Shown: one piece after another, positions 1 through 7,691 of the stretch
Numbering within the stretch: position 1 is the first letter of the stretch
Layout of the letters: every line of letters begins with the position of its first letter
From: Hafnia paralvei ATCC 29927
GTDB taxonomy: Bacteria; Pseudomonadota; Gammaproteobacteria; Enterobacterales; Enterobacteriaceae
DNA: 20,808 nt
NCBI RefSeq assembly: GCF_001655005.1
Contig: NZ_LXET01000015.1
Location: 1-20,808 of the forward strand
Direction of reading: 5' to 3'
The notes under the pieces: model-generated
Seen by the model: the letters and a program-made list of their open reading frames with translations, nothing else
What the model was told of the DNA's origin: nothing
The model's database searches: none
Translations under genes and position numbers: made by a program

Positions 1-29
1 CAGGCTGAAGGACGGTGCCAAGCCCGGAT

Positions 30-58
30 GCAAGGCGGCGGCGATTGAGCCGCCTTGC
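30..58. repeat. Perfect 10-bp hairpin near left edge
   Basis: The arms GCAAGGCGGC (30-39) and GCCGCCTTGC (49-58) are perfect inverted repeats with a 9-nt loop. No T-run follows on either strand, so it does not look like a simple terminator. It lies next to the edge motif described at 58-110 and may be part of the same dispersed element. An open frame with stop TAG at 98-100 runs through it from the window edge, but it looks like repeat-derived sequence rather than a gene. Confidence 0.6.
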
Positions 59-110
59 TCGGACGCCTGCACGGAGTGCATGTCGGTTTCGGTGTCTTAG
101 GCGTACGAAA
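58..110. repeat. Inverted pair of an edge-repeat motif
   Basis: The minus strand of 110-99 reads TTTCGTACGCCT and the plus strand of 58-68 reads CTCGGACGCCT. Each is followed by a C/G/A-rich stretch and then an ACATG or GCATG. Two further copies, TTTCGGACGCCT (20730-20741) and TTTCGTACGCCT (20776-20787), lie at the right edge of the window. The four copies share TCGnACGCCT and similar downstream spacing, so this looks like a dispersed intergenic repeat. I cannot name the family. Confidence 0.45.
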
Positions 111-182
111 TCTACACCGTAAACTTATGTGTACAACTCTACACCATTCAACATGAATAATCTGAAAGCGGCAGCCGTAATA

Positions 183-1880
183 TTATATTGCACACCCCTG
201 CATCTTATCCTCATCCGTCATCTTATCGACCTGCAGCAATTCCAACATACTGTTGGCGATCTCACGTTCACCCATCACCACCTGATTCGCACCGCGGTCT
301 GAAATATAGGCGACTTCATCGTCGTAGTGCGCTCGGGCGATAATATCCAGAGAGTCTCGCTTGGTGCGGGCAAAGGCGACAATCTCACCGGCTTCATAGC
401 CGTTTGGAATGGTGAGTAGCAGCCAGCGTGCACAATCAATTCTCGCTAGCTCCAACATTTCGGGATTCGCTGCATTACCCAGTACCGCATGAATACCTTG
501 CTCACGAAGCGCCTCAACGCGTGGTCGGGAGTTCTCAATAACCACCAGTGGAACGCCTGCGTCATGCAGTTTAGCGCCGATAAGGCTGCCTACACGCCCG
601 TAGCCAACCAGAAGTACATGGTTACAGAGGTCAACTGGGATCTGTTTCTCTTCTTCCTCAGTGACTTCTTGCAGGCTCTGGTCTTCGATAGTTTCCGTTT
701 TGGCCAGATAACGCTCTAGTAGAGTAAATAGGAGCGGGTTAATCATGATGGACAGGATAGCCCCTGCGAGCACTAGATTACGACCTTCCGGTGATAGCAT
801 ATTCAGGGAAATCCCCAAACCAGCCAAAATAAAGGCGAACTCACCAATCTGAGCCAGACTGACGGAAACCGTTAGCGCAGTACGTTTAGAGTGACCAAAC
901 ATCTTCACTAGCAGGAATGCCGCAACGGACTTACCAAATACAATGATTGCTAAGCAGCCCAGTACAGCGAGGGGTTGTTCGACCAAAATCATTGGGTCAA
1001 ATAACATCCCTACTGAAACAAAGAACAGCACTGCAAATGCATCTCGCAGTGGCAATGTATCGTGAGCAGCTCGGTGGCTAAGCTCTGATTCGTTAAGTAC
1101 CATGCCGGCAAAGAAGGCGCCAAGTGCGAAAGAGACGTCAAAGATTGCGACGGCACCGTAGGCGACGCCCATGGCTAATGCGAGAACGGAAAGGGTAAAC
1201 AACTCGCGTGAGCCTGTACTGGCAGTTTTGGCTAAAATCCAAGGTACCAAACGGCGTCCCACCACGATCATGATGGTGATAAAGGCGATGACTTTACCCA
1301 GCGTGATGCCAAGCTCAATCAGTAGGTCTTTTAACTGCATATTTTGCCCTTCGCCCATAATTCCGGCGAAAGCAGGTAAAAGAACCAGTGTTAGCACCAT
1401 TGCCAGATCTTCTACGATCAGCCAGCCAATGGCGATTTGACCACGTTGGCTATCAATTAGCTGCCGCTCTTCCAAAGCGCGCAGCAATACCACGGTACTC
1501 GCGGTGGATAAACACAGGCCAAAAACTAAGCCAGTGACTAAATCCCAACCTAATAACGACGAAAGTCCCATACCCAGCAATGTCGCCACAGCGATTTGTG
1601 CAATAGCGCCGGGTATCGCGATGTTTTTAACCGCCATTAAATCTTTTAGAGAGAAGTGCAGACCAACACCGAACATCAGCAAGATAACGCCAATTTCGGC
1701 CAGCTCTGGGGCGAGTGAGGTATCAGCCACGAAGCCGGGTGTAAACGGGCCAGCAAGTACGCCTGCGACCAAATAGCCCACTAATGGAGATATTCGCAGA
1801 CGATTTGCCAGCATACCTAAAAGAAAGGCGAGAACTAAGCCTCCAACGATTGTCGTAATAAGCGGGGTTGAGTGATGCAT
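183..1880 (-). CDS. ybaL: YbaL, KefB-type cation:proton antiporter with TrkA-N domain
   Basis: Inner-membrane monovalent cation/proton antiporter of the CPA2 family, related to KefB/KefC. The 565-residue protein has about twelve hydrophobic segments over residues 8-390, an acidic ED pair (157-158) inside a membrane segment as is usual in this family, and a C-terminal Rossmann NAD-binding TrkA-N (RCK) domain whose GYGRVG motif lies at 426-431. Length and order match E. coli YbaL (about 558 aa). The ATG start is preceded by AAGGAG at good spacing. It is the last of the ybaL-fsr minus-strand pair but is 501 bp from fsr, so it probably has its own promoter. The transported ion and gating ligand cannot be read from sequence. 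The conserved neighbour order supports orthology. Confidence 0.95.
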   Translation of the reverse strand: MHHSTPLITTIVGGLVLAFLLGMLANRLRISPLVGYLVAGVLAGPFTPGFVADTSLAPELAEIGVILLMFGVGLHFSLKDLMAVKNIAIPGAIAQIAVATLLGMGLSSLLGWDLVTGLVFGLCLSTASTVVLLRALEERQLIDSQRGQIAIGWLIVEDLAMVLTLVLLPAFAGIMGEGQNMQLKDLLIELGITLGKVIAFITIMIVVGRRLVPWILAKTASTGSRELFTLSVLALAMGVAYGAVAIFDVSFALGAFFAGMVLNESELSHRAAHDTLPLRDAFAVLFFVSVGMLFDPMILVEQPLAVLGCLAIIVFGKSVAAFLLVKMFGHSKRTALTVSVSLAQIGEFAFILAGLGISLNMLSPEGRNLVLAGAILSIMINPLLFTLLERYLAKTETIEDQSLQEVTEEEEKQIPVDLCNHVLLVGYGRVGSLIGAKLHDAGVPLVVIENSRPRVEALREQGIHAVLGNAANPEMLELARIDCARWLLLTIPNGYEAGEIVAFARTKRDSLDIIARAHYDDEVAYISDRGANQVVMGEREIANSMLELLQVDKMTDEDKMQGCAI

Positions 1881-1975
1881 CTAGACTCCTTCTAGCACTG
1901 CACGAACAGCTAAATAATAAAAATACCTTTTTTAACTTGAAGCCGTTTCATGGCTACAGTTTCAATTAATGTGTG

Positions 1976-2130
1976 TATACCCGTCATACTTGAAGCAGCA
2001 TCTGTGTTAGCAGTGCTCGTTCCTTACGAAACTAAGCTGGCGTACGGCAAGGCTTCGTCCAGTCGGCAACGATACAAAAACGGCTCATAAGACTCAGGTT
2101 TTTGCGACGCAACTCTAATTATTGGGGTAC
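1976..2130. repeat. ERIC-like intergenic repeat, full length with diverged centre
   Basis: The left end reads TATACCCGTCATACTTGAAG (1976-1995) and the right end (about 2109-2130) contains CAACTCTAATTATTGGGGTA. These resemble the two termini of the enterobacterial repetitive intergenic consensus, which form imperfect terminal inverted repeats (TACCC against GGGTA). The middle has diverged: the usual central ERIC segment is not recognisable. Shorter relatives lie at 7623-7691 and 17499-17556. ERICs are non-coding and usually transcribed as part of neighbouring leaders. Here it is in the gap upstream of ybaL. Confidence 0.6.
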
Positions 2131-2340
2131 TAAAACCGCAATTTCTCACGCAGCAGTACCTTTAGTGGTGCTTTTGCTTCGTGAAATCAATAGGTATCTC
2201 TAATAAGTTTATTGTATTTATCGATATTCTGCTGAGTTAATTTTGGGAAATCAGTCAGAAATTAGAAAAAAAACGTGCGAATGGCAGTAAATGAAGGTTT
2301 TGTCAGGCAAGTTCATGTGGTACGCGGCTTTGGGAAGAGG
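2131..2340. other. Non-coding gap, no recognised feature
   Basis: This is the remainder of the 501-bp ybaL-fsr gap after the ERIC-like repeat. It is AT-rich with an A-run near 2265-2274. I see no open frame with a ribosome binding site, no tRNA-like fold and no clear promoter. Confidence 0.5.
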
Positions 2341-2376
2341 ATAACCCGACCAATCCTACAGAATAAGTCGGGTTAT
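2341..2376 (-). terminator. Hairpin just after fsr
   Basis: A perfect 10-bp inverted repeat, ATAACCCGAC (2341-2350) and GTCGGGTTAT (2367-2376), starts 5 bp past the fsr stop, with a 16-nt loop. On the fsr transcript it is followed by a pyrimidine-rich TCCTCTTCCC rather than a clean U-run, so termination efficiency is uncertain. Confidence 0.45.
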
Positions 2377-2381
2377 TAAGG

Positions 2382-3605
2382 CTAGTTAGCGTCTTTATGC
2401 TCTATGTTCGGCAGTAAAGCAGTCAAGATGCCGAGTAATGGCAGGAATGCACAAATCTGATAAACCAAATCGATGCTGGTGAGATCGGCGACATAGCCAA
2501 GGACAGCGGCTCCCAAGCCTCCCATACCAAAGGCAAAACCAAAGAATAGGCCAGAAACCATGCCGACTTTGCCTGGGATGAGCTCTTGTGCGTAAACCAA
2601 GATGGCGGAAAATGCCGAAGCCAATATAACGCCGATAATGACGGTTAAAATGCCCGTCCAGTATAGTGAAGCGTAGGGTAAAGCGAGCGTAAACGGTGCG
2701 ACACCCAGAATTGAGCCCCAAATAACATATTTACGTCCTATCTTATCGCCTAAAGGCCCGCCAATAATGGTTCCGGCGGCGACAGCAAACAGGAATGCAA
2801 ACAAATGAATCTGTGCACTTTGTACTGAAACACCAAACTTATGAATAAGATAAAAGGTGTAATAGCTGCTAATGCTGGTGAGATAGAAGTATTTTGAAAA
2901 AATGAGTACGAGCAGTATCGATAGAGAGATAACCACGGTGCGGCGTGGCAGCACTTTTACCGCCCCTTGGCCTTTAGGCTTACCTTTGCTTTGACGCGTT
3001 TGATGCTGATACCACTTGCTCACCTGCAGTAGTACAACGATAGCGAGCAGTGCTGCCAGAGAAAACCAGGCGATATTTCCCTGACCGTAAGGCGCAATAA
3101 CCGCCGCCGCCAGCAAAGGCCCCAACGAGCTACCAAAGTTGCCACCAACCTGAAATACCGATTGTGCCAGACCATGACGACCACCGGAGGCCATACGTGC
3201 AACGCGTGAAGATTCGGGATGGAAGATTGACGAGCCCGTCCCCACCAGCGCAGCGGCAATAAGTACCACGCTAAAGCTAGGTGCAACCGATAACAGTAAA
3301 AGCCCAGCCAACGTGAATCCCATGCCTATCGGTAAAGAATAGGGTTTAGGGTGTTTATCGGTATACATACCGATGAGCGGTTGCAGCAATGAGGCCGTGA
3401 GCTGATAGGTTAGGGTGATGAGGCCTATCTGCGCAAAACTAAGTGAAAACTCCCCGCGTAAAATAGGGTAGATCGCTAAAATTAGCGATTGGATCATATC
3501 GTTCAGCAGATGTGACACGCTGATAGCACCCAGAATGGAGAACGAGGTGCGATTGACGGGCTTTTGTGTCACGGAATCGGACACCGGATCGATGCGGTCA
3601 GTCAT
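2382..3605 (-). CDS. fsr: Fsr, MFS efflux pump (fosmidomycin resistance)
   Basis: A 407-residue major facilitator superfamily exporter of the inner membrane. E. coli Fsr confers resistance to fosmidomycin and also lowers trimethoprim and CCCP susceptibility when overexpressed; its natural substrate is not known. The sequence tracks E. coli Fsr (406 aa) along its whole length, including the segments LGAISVSHLLNDMIQSLILA, VGTGSSIFHPESSRVARMAS and GGPLGDKIGRKYVIWGSILG. About twelve hydrophobic segments are visible, with a basic cytoplasmic loop around residues 198-220. The ATG used aligns with the E. coli N-terminus, but no convincing Shine-Dalgarno sequence precedes it, so translation may be weak. 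It is divergent from ushA, as in E. coli. Confidence 0.95.
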   Translation of the reverse strand: MTDRIDPVSDSVTQKPVNRTSFSILGAISVSHLLNDMIQSLILAIYPILRGEFSLSFAQIGLITLTYQLTASLLQPLIGMYTDKHPKPYSLPIGMGFTLAGLLLLSVAPSFSVVLIAAALVGTGSSIFHPESSRVARMASGGRHGLAQSVFQVGGNFGSSLGPLLAAAVIAPYGQGNIAWFSLAALLAIVVLLQVSKWYQHQTRQSKGKPKGQGAVKVLPRRTVVISLSILLVLIFSKYFYLTSISSYYTFYLIHKFGVSVQSAQIHLFAFLFAVAAGTIIGGPLGDKIGRKYVIWGSILGVAPFTLALPYASLYWTGILTVIIGVILASAFSAILVYAQELIPGKVGMVSGLFFGFAFGMGGLGAAVLGYVADLTSIDLVYQICAFLPLLGILTALLPNIEHKDAN

Positions 3606-3641
3606 AGTGTATTTTTGTTATGTTGTTGGTTAAGGAGCTAT

Positions 3642-3663
3642 TTATGTACAGGTTATGTGCAGG
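3642..3663. repeat. 11-bp tandem repeat in the fsr-ushA divergent region
   Basis: TTATGTACAGG (3642-3652) is followed directly by TTATGTGCAGG (3653-3663), differing at one base. The spacing is about one helical turn, so two protein subunits could bind the same DNA face, but the repeat may be chance. It lies 37 bp upstream of the fsr start. Confidence 0.4.
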
Positions 3664-3930
3664 CTGATAAATAGAGATAGTCATCACGCTAACAATGACA
3701 AAGTTTATCATTCTTGGTCAACCGTTGTTTTTATCTTCTCGTCGGTTATTTGTTCGCCATTGCTGGCAAATGTGGGCTGTAATTTGAAAGTGCTCGCAAA
3801 AAAATGAAATGATCCGACAAATTAGCCGTTAGAATTTTAGACTGATCATTCAACGCAGTGATTTAAATCGAATAAGCATAATAACTAGAACGGTAATGGG
3901 ATGATGAATATGACGACACGGAGAACCCGT

Positions 3931-5583
3931 ATGAAATTTGCTCTAAAAGGAACGGCATGCGCTTTAGCGGTAACGCTCGCACTGGTGCCGACGTGGGCTG
4001 CCGCATGGGAAAAAGACAAAACCTATAACATCACAATTCTGCATACCAACGATCACCATGGCCACTTTTGGCAAAATGCTAACGGAGAATATGGGTTAGC
4101 TGCGCAGAAAACGCTGGTGGATCAGATACGCCAAGAGGTTGCGGCGCAAGGCGGTAGCGTATTGTTGCTCTCCGGTGGTGATATCAATACTGGCGTTCCC
4201 GAATCAGATTTACAGGATGCAGAGCCTGATTTCCGCGGCATGAATCTAGTTGGCTATGATGCGATGGCGATTGGTAACCATGAGTTTGACAACCCGTTAT
4301 CTGTTTTACGTCAGCAGGAAAAGTGGGCGACCTTTCCTTTGCTTTCAGCCAATATTTACCAGCAAGGCACTGAAAAACGGTTATTTCAGCCTTACGAAGT
4401 TTTCGATAAGCAGGATATTAAAATTGCAGTGATTGGTTTAACCACCGATGACACCGCGAAGATCGGCAACCCTGAATTATTAAAAGGGATCGAATTCCGT
4501 GATCCGGCAGTGGAAGCTAAGACGCTGATCCAGCAGATCAAACAAAACGAAAAACCGGATGTGATCATCGCGGCCACCCATATGGGGCACTATGATAACG
4601 GCGAGCATGGTTCCAATGCACCCGGCGACGTTGAAATGGCGCGCAAGCTCCCCGCGGGATATCTGGACATGATTGTTGGCGGCCATTCACAAGATCCGGT
4701 GTGCATGGCGTCAGAGAATAAAAAGCAGGTTGATTATGTGCCAGGGACACCATGTGCCCCCGATCGCCAGAATGGTACTTGGATCGTGCAGGCGCATGAA
4801 TGGGGCAAATATGTTGGTCGCGCTGATTTTACCTTCCGAAACGGCGCGCTGACGCTGCAACACTACCAGCTTATTCCCGTGAACCTCAGCAAAAAAGTGA
4901 CCAAAGATGATGGTACCGTTGAGCGTGCATATTACACCCATAAAATCGAGCAAAACCCACAAATGCTTAAGCTGTTGACGCCGTTTGAAGAGAAGGGCAA
5001 AGCACAGTTGGAAGTTAAAGTCGGTAGCGTGGATGGAAAATTAGAGGGCGATCGCAGCAAAGTTCGCTTTGAACAAACCAATATGGCGCGCTTGCTGCTA
5101 GCGGCACAGATGGAGCGCACTCAGGCCGATCTGGGCGTTATGAGCGGCGGTGGCGTGCGAGACTCTATCGAACCGGGAGATATCAGCTACAAAGATGTGT
5201 TGAAAGTGCAGCCGTTTGGCAACACCGTGGCGTATGTGGAGATGAAAGGTAGCGATCTCGAAAAATATCTCGCCGTGGTTGCCAATAAAAAAGTGGATTC
5301 TGGCGCTTATGCTCAATTCTCAAACGTGAGCTTAATCGCGGATGGAAAGGGCGTTAGCGATGTGAAAATTAAAGGAGAGCCATTACAGGCTGACAAAGTC
5401 TACCGTTTGGCGCTGCTCAATTTTAACGCCACGGGTGGTGACGATTATCCGATCGTCAGTGAGCTGCCAAGCTATGTGAATACAGGGTTTGTGGACGCAG
5501 AGGTGTTAAAGCAGTACATCGAAAAGCACTCTCCGCTCAAAGTGTCAGACTATGAGCCGAAAGGCGAGATTGTCTATCAGTAA
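3931..5583 (+). CDS. ushA: UshA, periplasmic UDP-sugar hydrolase / 5'-nucleotidase
   Basis: Metal-dependent periplasmic enzyme that hydrolyses nucleotide 5'-phosphates and UDP-sugars so that the nucleoside and phosphate can be taken up. From the ATG at 3931 the product is 550 aa, the same length as E. coli UshA. A signal peptide covers residues 1-25 (MKFALKG...TWAAA, cleavage before W26). The N-terminal calcineurin-like metal site is intact: D41 and H43 in TNDHHGH, D84 in SGGDIN, N116-H117 in GNHEFD, plus TPHMGH-like and GGHSQD segments near 217 and 252. The C-terminal substrate domain contains NFNATGGDDYP. I chose 3931 over the in-frame ATG at 3901 because GGAG (3920-3923) sits 7 nt before it and a 10-residue basic extension would spoil the signal peptide. 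Confidence 0.96.
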   Translation: MKFALKGTACALAVTLALVPTWAAAWEKDKTYNITILHTNDHHGHFWQNANGEYGLAAQKTLVDQIRQEVAAQGGSVLLLSGGDINTGVPESDLQDAEPDFRGMNLVGYDAMAIGNHEFDNPLSVLRQQEKWATFPLLSANIYQQGTEKRLFQPYEVFDKQDIKIAVIGLTTDDTAKIGNPELLKGIEFRDPAVEAKTLIQQIKQNEKPDVIIAATHMGHYDNGEHGSNAPGDVEMARKLPAGYLDMIVGGHSQDPVCMASENKKQVDYVPGTPCAPDRQNGTWIVQAHEWGKYVGRADFTFRNGALTLQHYQLIPVNLSKKVTKDDGTVERAYYTHKIEQNPQMLKLLTPFEEKGKAQLEVKVGSVDGKLEGDRSKVRFEQTNMARLLLAAQMERTQADLGVMSGGGVRDSIEPGDISYKDVLKVQPFGNTVAYVEMKGSDLEKYLAVVANKKVDSGAYAQFSNVSLIADGKGVSDVKIKGEPLQADKVYRLALLNFNATGGDDYPIVSELPSYVNTGFVDAEVLKQYIEKHSPLKVSDYEPKGEIVYQ

Positions 5584-5592
5584 AGTCGTGTA

Positions 5593-5621
5593 TGACGGAG
5601 GGTAGGTTTTGCTCTCCGTCA
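5593..5621 (+). terminator. Hairpin after ushA
   Basis: A perfect 8-bp stem, TGACGGAG (5593-5600) and CTCCGTCA (5614-5621), begins 10 nt past the ushA stop. It lacks a U-tract, so it may act as a transcript 3'-end protector or a weak terminator. Confidence 0.4.
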
Positions 5622-5697
5622 ACGCCAAATATGGCCCACCTAAACTTCCACCAGTCTAGCCGTCTAGATGAGAGAAATTATTATTTGAAAATAATTC

Positions 5698-5734
5698 TTG
5701 ATAACTTAGGTCAGGTATGAGTAAATAGCGTCAT
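5698..5734 (+). promoter_or_regulatory. Probable promoter of the cold-shock gene
   Basis: TTGATA (5698-5703) and TAAATA (5722-5727) have an 18-bp spacing, and an AT-rich palindromic stretch at about 5678-5696 could serve as an UP element. The predicted start falls at about 5734, immediately before the cold box at 5735, which is where E. coli cspA transcription begins. The -10 match is moderate. Confidence 0.5.
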
Positions 5735-5942
5735 CGGTTTGAAACACAGACCTTATGAACGCAGTTTTAGTAAAGCAGTCCTCAGTTCAAGCGCTATCCG
5801 CATAGATACCTCTTCTTCTTGTGAGTCTTCTCCTAAGTGCCAAATAAGAACTTTTCAATAAGTAACTCTCTGAAGACGACCACATTCGCCAAGTGACTTT
5901 TAAAATCGCTGATGGCTCAAAAAATAATTAAAGGAAGTATCT
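5735..5942 (+). promoter_or_regulatory. cspA-type long 5' leader with cold box
   Basis: The leader of about 208 nt begins with CGGTTTGAAACACAGACC (5735-5752), matching the E. coli cspA cold box region at 15 of 18 positions. It continues with a segment at about 5774-5816 that resembles the cspA leader (GTAAAGCAGTCC, TTCAAG, GATACC in order) and ends with an AATTAAAGGAAGTATCT segment similar to the end of the E. coli leader. In E. coli this leader changes fold with temperature and makes translation cold-dependent. The same behaviour here is inference. The leader is longer than the usual 156-161 nt. Confidence 0.7.
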
Positions 5943-6155
5943 ATGTCTAATAAAATGACTGGTTTAGTAAAATGGTTTGACGCTGGTAAAGGTTTCGGTT
6001 TCATCTCTCCTGAAGATGGCAGCAAAGATGTATTCGTACATTTCTCTGCAATCCAGAGCAATGATTTCAAAACTCTTGATGAAGGCCAAAAAGTTGAGTT
6101 CTCTATCGAGAACGGCGCTAAAGGTCCATCAGCAGTAAACGTTGTTGCGCTGTAA
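5943..6155 (+). CDS. CspA-family cold-shock protein (RNA chaperone)
   Basis: A 70-residue single cold-shock domain that binds single-stranded RNA and DNA and melts RNA structure, mainly after temperature downshift. RNP1 (KGFGFI, residues 16-21) and RNP2 (VFVHF, 30-34) are intact, W11 is present, and the C-terminus GAKGPSAVNVVAL is typical. The N-terminus MSNKMTGLVKWF is of the CspA/CspB/CspG type, while the last third is closer to CspE, so I leave the paralogue symbol open. D13 replaces the usual asparagine. AAGGA (5931-5935) is 7 nt before the ATG. The long cold-box leader upstream points to cold induction. There is no csp gene between ushA and ybaK in E. coli K-12. Confidence 0.93.
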   Translation: MSNKMTGLVKWFDAGKGFGFISPEDGSKDVFVHFSAIQSNDFKTLDEGQKVEFSIENGAKGPSAVNVVAL

Positions 6156-6199
6156 TAGCCAATAACGCATGCAGAAACGCTAAGTGACTGCATATCAAG

Positions 6200-6221
6200 A
6201 ACCCGCCTAGTGCGGGTTTTT
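6200..6221 (+). terminator. Rho-independent terminator of the csp gene
   Basis: The stem AACCCGC (6200-6206) and GCGGGTT (6212-6218) with a 5-nt loop is followed by TTT and, after TGCA, a further T-run. It lies 45 nt past the csp stop and closes a monocistronic transcript. Confidence 0.87.
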
Positions 6222-6368
6222 GCATTTTTATCCGCGGTGTTTTTCAACGTTGCGCCGTTTTTATTTTAATTATCAAATAACTATTAGCATTCATTAGGCA
6301 AATGTTATCCCTGTCACGGTTGGCAACGATCAGAGCATTTAAGATGCCAGATAGGAGGAAACACACCG

Positions 6369-7088
6369 ATGAAGAAAATAGTTTTAGCAACGTTAGTTGG
6401 TTTATTAGTCTCTGGTTATGGCATGGCTGCCGACGATCATTATCTTAAATATGAACAAGCACCCGACAGCTTAAAGCTGCTGCCTCCACCACCCGCTTAC
6501 ACCAGCATCGATTTCCTGAGTGACAAAGCTCACTATGATGAAGGGAAGGCACAGCGCAGCACAGAGCGTGGAAAGCAGGCGTATGATGACGCCGATGTTT
6601 CTAAAGATAGCTTGGCGCGAAATTTCTCCACGGCCTTTGGTTTCCCAATTTCGAAAGAAAAAACCCCTGAAACCTTCACTCTGATTACGACGATGAAAGA
6701 GGATGCGGGCGAGTATGCGACGCGTTCAGCCAAGCAACATTATAACCGCGTACGTCCCTTTGCTTTCTATAAAGAAGCAACCTGTCGCCCAGAAGATGAG
6801 AAAGAGCTGTCAACCAACGGTTCATACCCTTCGGGTCATACCACTATTGGCTGGTCAGTGGCGCTGGTGCTGGCTGAAGTGAATCCTGCTCGACAGAATG
6901 AAATCCTCAAACGAGGTTATGATCTTGGGCAGAGCCGCGTTATCTGTGGCTATCATTGGCAAAGTGACGTAGACGCTGCCCGTGTCGTCGGCAGCGCCGT
7001 GGTTGCATCCTTACACAATAACCCCGCCTTTGAAGCGCAGTTAGCGAAGGCTAAAGCTGAAGTGCAGAAGTTAAACCAAGCTCATTGA
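6369..7088 (+). CDS. phoN: Class A non-specific acid phosphatase (PhoN type), periplasmic
   Basis: A 239-residue secreted acid phosphatase of the PAP2/haloperoxidase fold that hydrolyses a wide range of phosphomonoesters in the periplasm. A signal peptide spans residues 1-20 (MKKIVLATLVGLL...GMA). The full family signature is present: K122-X6-R129-P130, then GSYPSGHT with S155-G156-H157, then S189-R190-X5-H196-X3-D200. H196 is the expected nucleophile and H157 the general acid. Length agrees with PhoN/PhoC enzymes (about 230-250 aa). AGGAGG (6353-6358) is 10 nt before the ATG. It is alone on its strand between a csp terminator and the convergent ybaK. It is not in this position in E. coli K-12, which has the unrelated AphA, so local gain or lineage-specific retention is likely. 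Confidence 0.95.
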   Translation: MKKIVLATLVGLLVSGYGMAADDHYLKYEQAPDSLKLLPPPPAYTSIDFLSDKAHYDEGKAQRSTERGKQAYDDADVSKDSLARNFSTAFGFPISKEKTPETFTLITTMKEDAGEYATRSAKQHYNRVRPFAFYKEATCRPEDEKELSTNGSYPSGHTTIGWSVALVLAEVNPARQNEILKRGYDLGQSRVICGYHWQSDVDAARVVGSAVVASLHNNPAFEAQLAKAKAEVQKLNQAH

Positions 7089-7133
7089 GTGAAAACTCAA
7101 TGTTGACGGGTTCTGATAAACAGAACTCGTCAA
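7084..7133. terminator. Double hairpin between convergent phoN and ybaK
   Basis: Hairpin one is ATTGAGT-GAAA-ACTCAAT (7084-7101), overlapping the phoN stop. Hairpin two has 13-bp arms (7103-7115 and 7121-7133) with a single G-T wobble and an ATAAA loop, overlapping the ybaK stop at 7130-7132. It can fold on either transcript. No long U-tract follows, so it may stop or protect both ends. Confidence 0.55.
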
Positions 7134-7609
7134 TCTCGTTTCGCAATTTCGGCAAAGCTGGCGTTAGTCATACGGCTAAGGTCTTGCGCTGAGAGTTCAA
7201 TATCAAGCCCCCGTTTTCCGCCGGATACATAAATCGAATCAAATTGCTGCGCACCGCTGTCGATAACGGTGGGTAGGCGTTTCTTTTGCCCTAGTGGACT
7301 AATACCTCCCACCAGATAACCGGTAACGCGCTGTGCCAACTGTGGATCGGCCATATCCGCTTTTTTGGCGGCGAATGCTTTGGCCACTTTTTTTAAATCA
7401 AGCATTGAAGCCACAGGGGTTACCGCAACGGCCAAATTTTTAGCGTCTCCGTTAAGGGAAACCAGCAGGGTTTTATAAACCTGCTCGGCGTTTAAACCTA
7501 GCTTACGAACGACTTCATCGCCGAAATTGGTTTCGTCGCTGTCGTGATGGTATTGGTGGAGGGTAAAAGGCACTTTATTTTTTTCAAGCAGAAGAACAGC
7601 GGGAGTCAT
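7130..7609 (-). CDS. ybaK: YbaK, Cys-tRNA(Pro)/Cys-tRNA(Cys) deacylase
   Basis: A cytoplasmic trans-editing enzyme that hydrolyses cysteine from tRNA(Pro) mischarged by prolyl-tRNA synthetase. The 159-residue length equals that of E. coli YbaK, and the protein begins and ends in the same way (MTPAV ... IAKRD). K46 in EQVYKTLLV is the residue needed for deacylation, and GYLVGGISPLGQKKRLP and YVSGGKRGLDIEL are family hallmarks. The upstream AGAGG on the minus strand supports the ATG. The gene overlaps the shared hairpin with phoN at its end. Upstream lies a gap holding an ERIC remnant and chiX, as expected from the E. coli ybaK-chiX-ybaP order. Confidence 0.96.
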   Translation of the reverse strand: MTPAVLLLEKNKVPFTLHQYHHDSDETNFGDEVVRKLGLNAEQVYKTLLVSLNGDAKNLAVAVTPVASMLDLKKVAKAFAAKKADMADPQLAQRVTGYLVGGISPLGQKKRLPTVIDSGAQQFDSIYVSGGKRGLDIELSAQDLSRMTNASFAEIAKRD

Positions 7610-7622
7610 TATTTAAACCTCT

Positions 7623-7691
7623 AAATCCATCATACTTTAAGCTGCATCTTTGTGGGGTTAGCGAACCTATGCAAACTCGAACTCTGTGTAT
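7623..7691. repeat. Shortened ERIC-like repeat
   Basis: The left end AATCCATCATACTTTAAGCT (7624-7643) and the right part GCAAACTCGAACTCTGTGTA (7671-7690) correspond to the two ERIC termini, but the total is only about 69 bp, so most of the centre is gone. It lies 5' of ybaK and may be within its leader. Confidence 0.5.

Noticed and set aside
1..100. Open frame from the window edge ending at TAG 98-100, cysteine-rich.
   Set aside because: It runs through a hairpin and a dispersed-repeat copy, has no start in the window and matches no protein I know.
2265..2381. Small RNA in the ybaL-fsr gap based on the hairpin at 2341-2376.
   Set aside because: The hairpin has no U-run on the plus strand, no promoter is visible, and it is better explained as the fsr transcript end.
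5900..6247. 115-residue minus-strand frame over the csp gene.
   Set aside because: It is antisense to a clear cold-shock gene and its terminator; composition follows from the csp codons.
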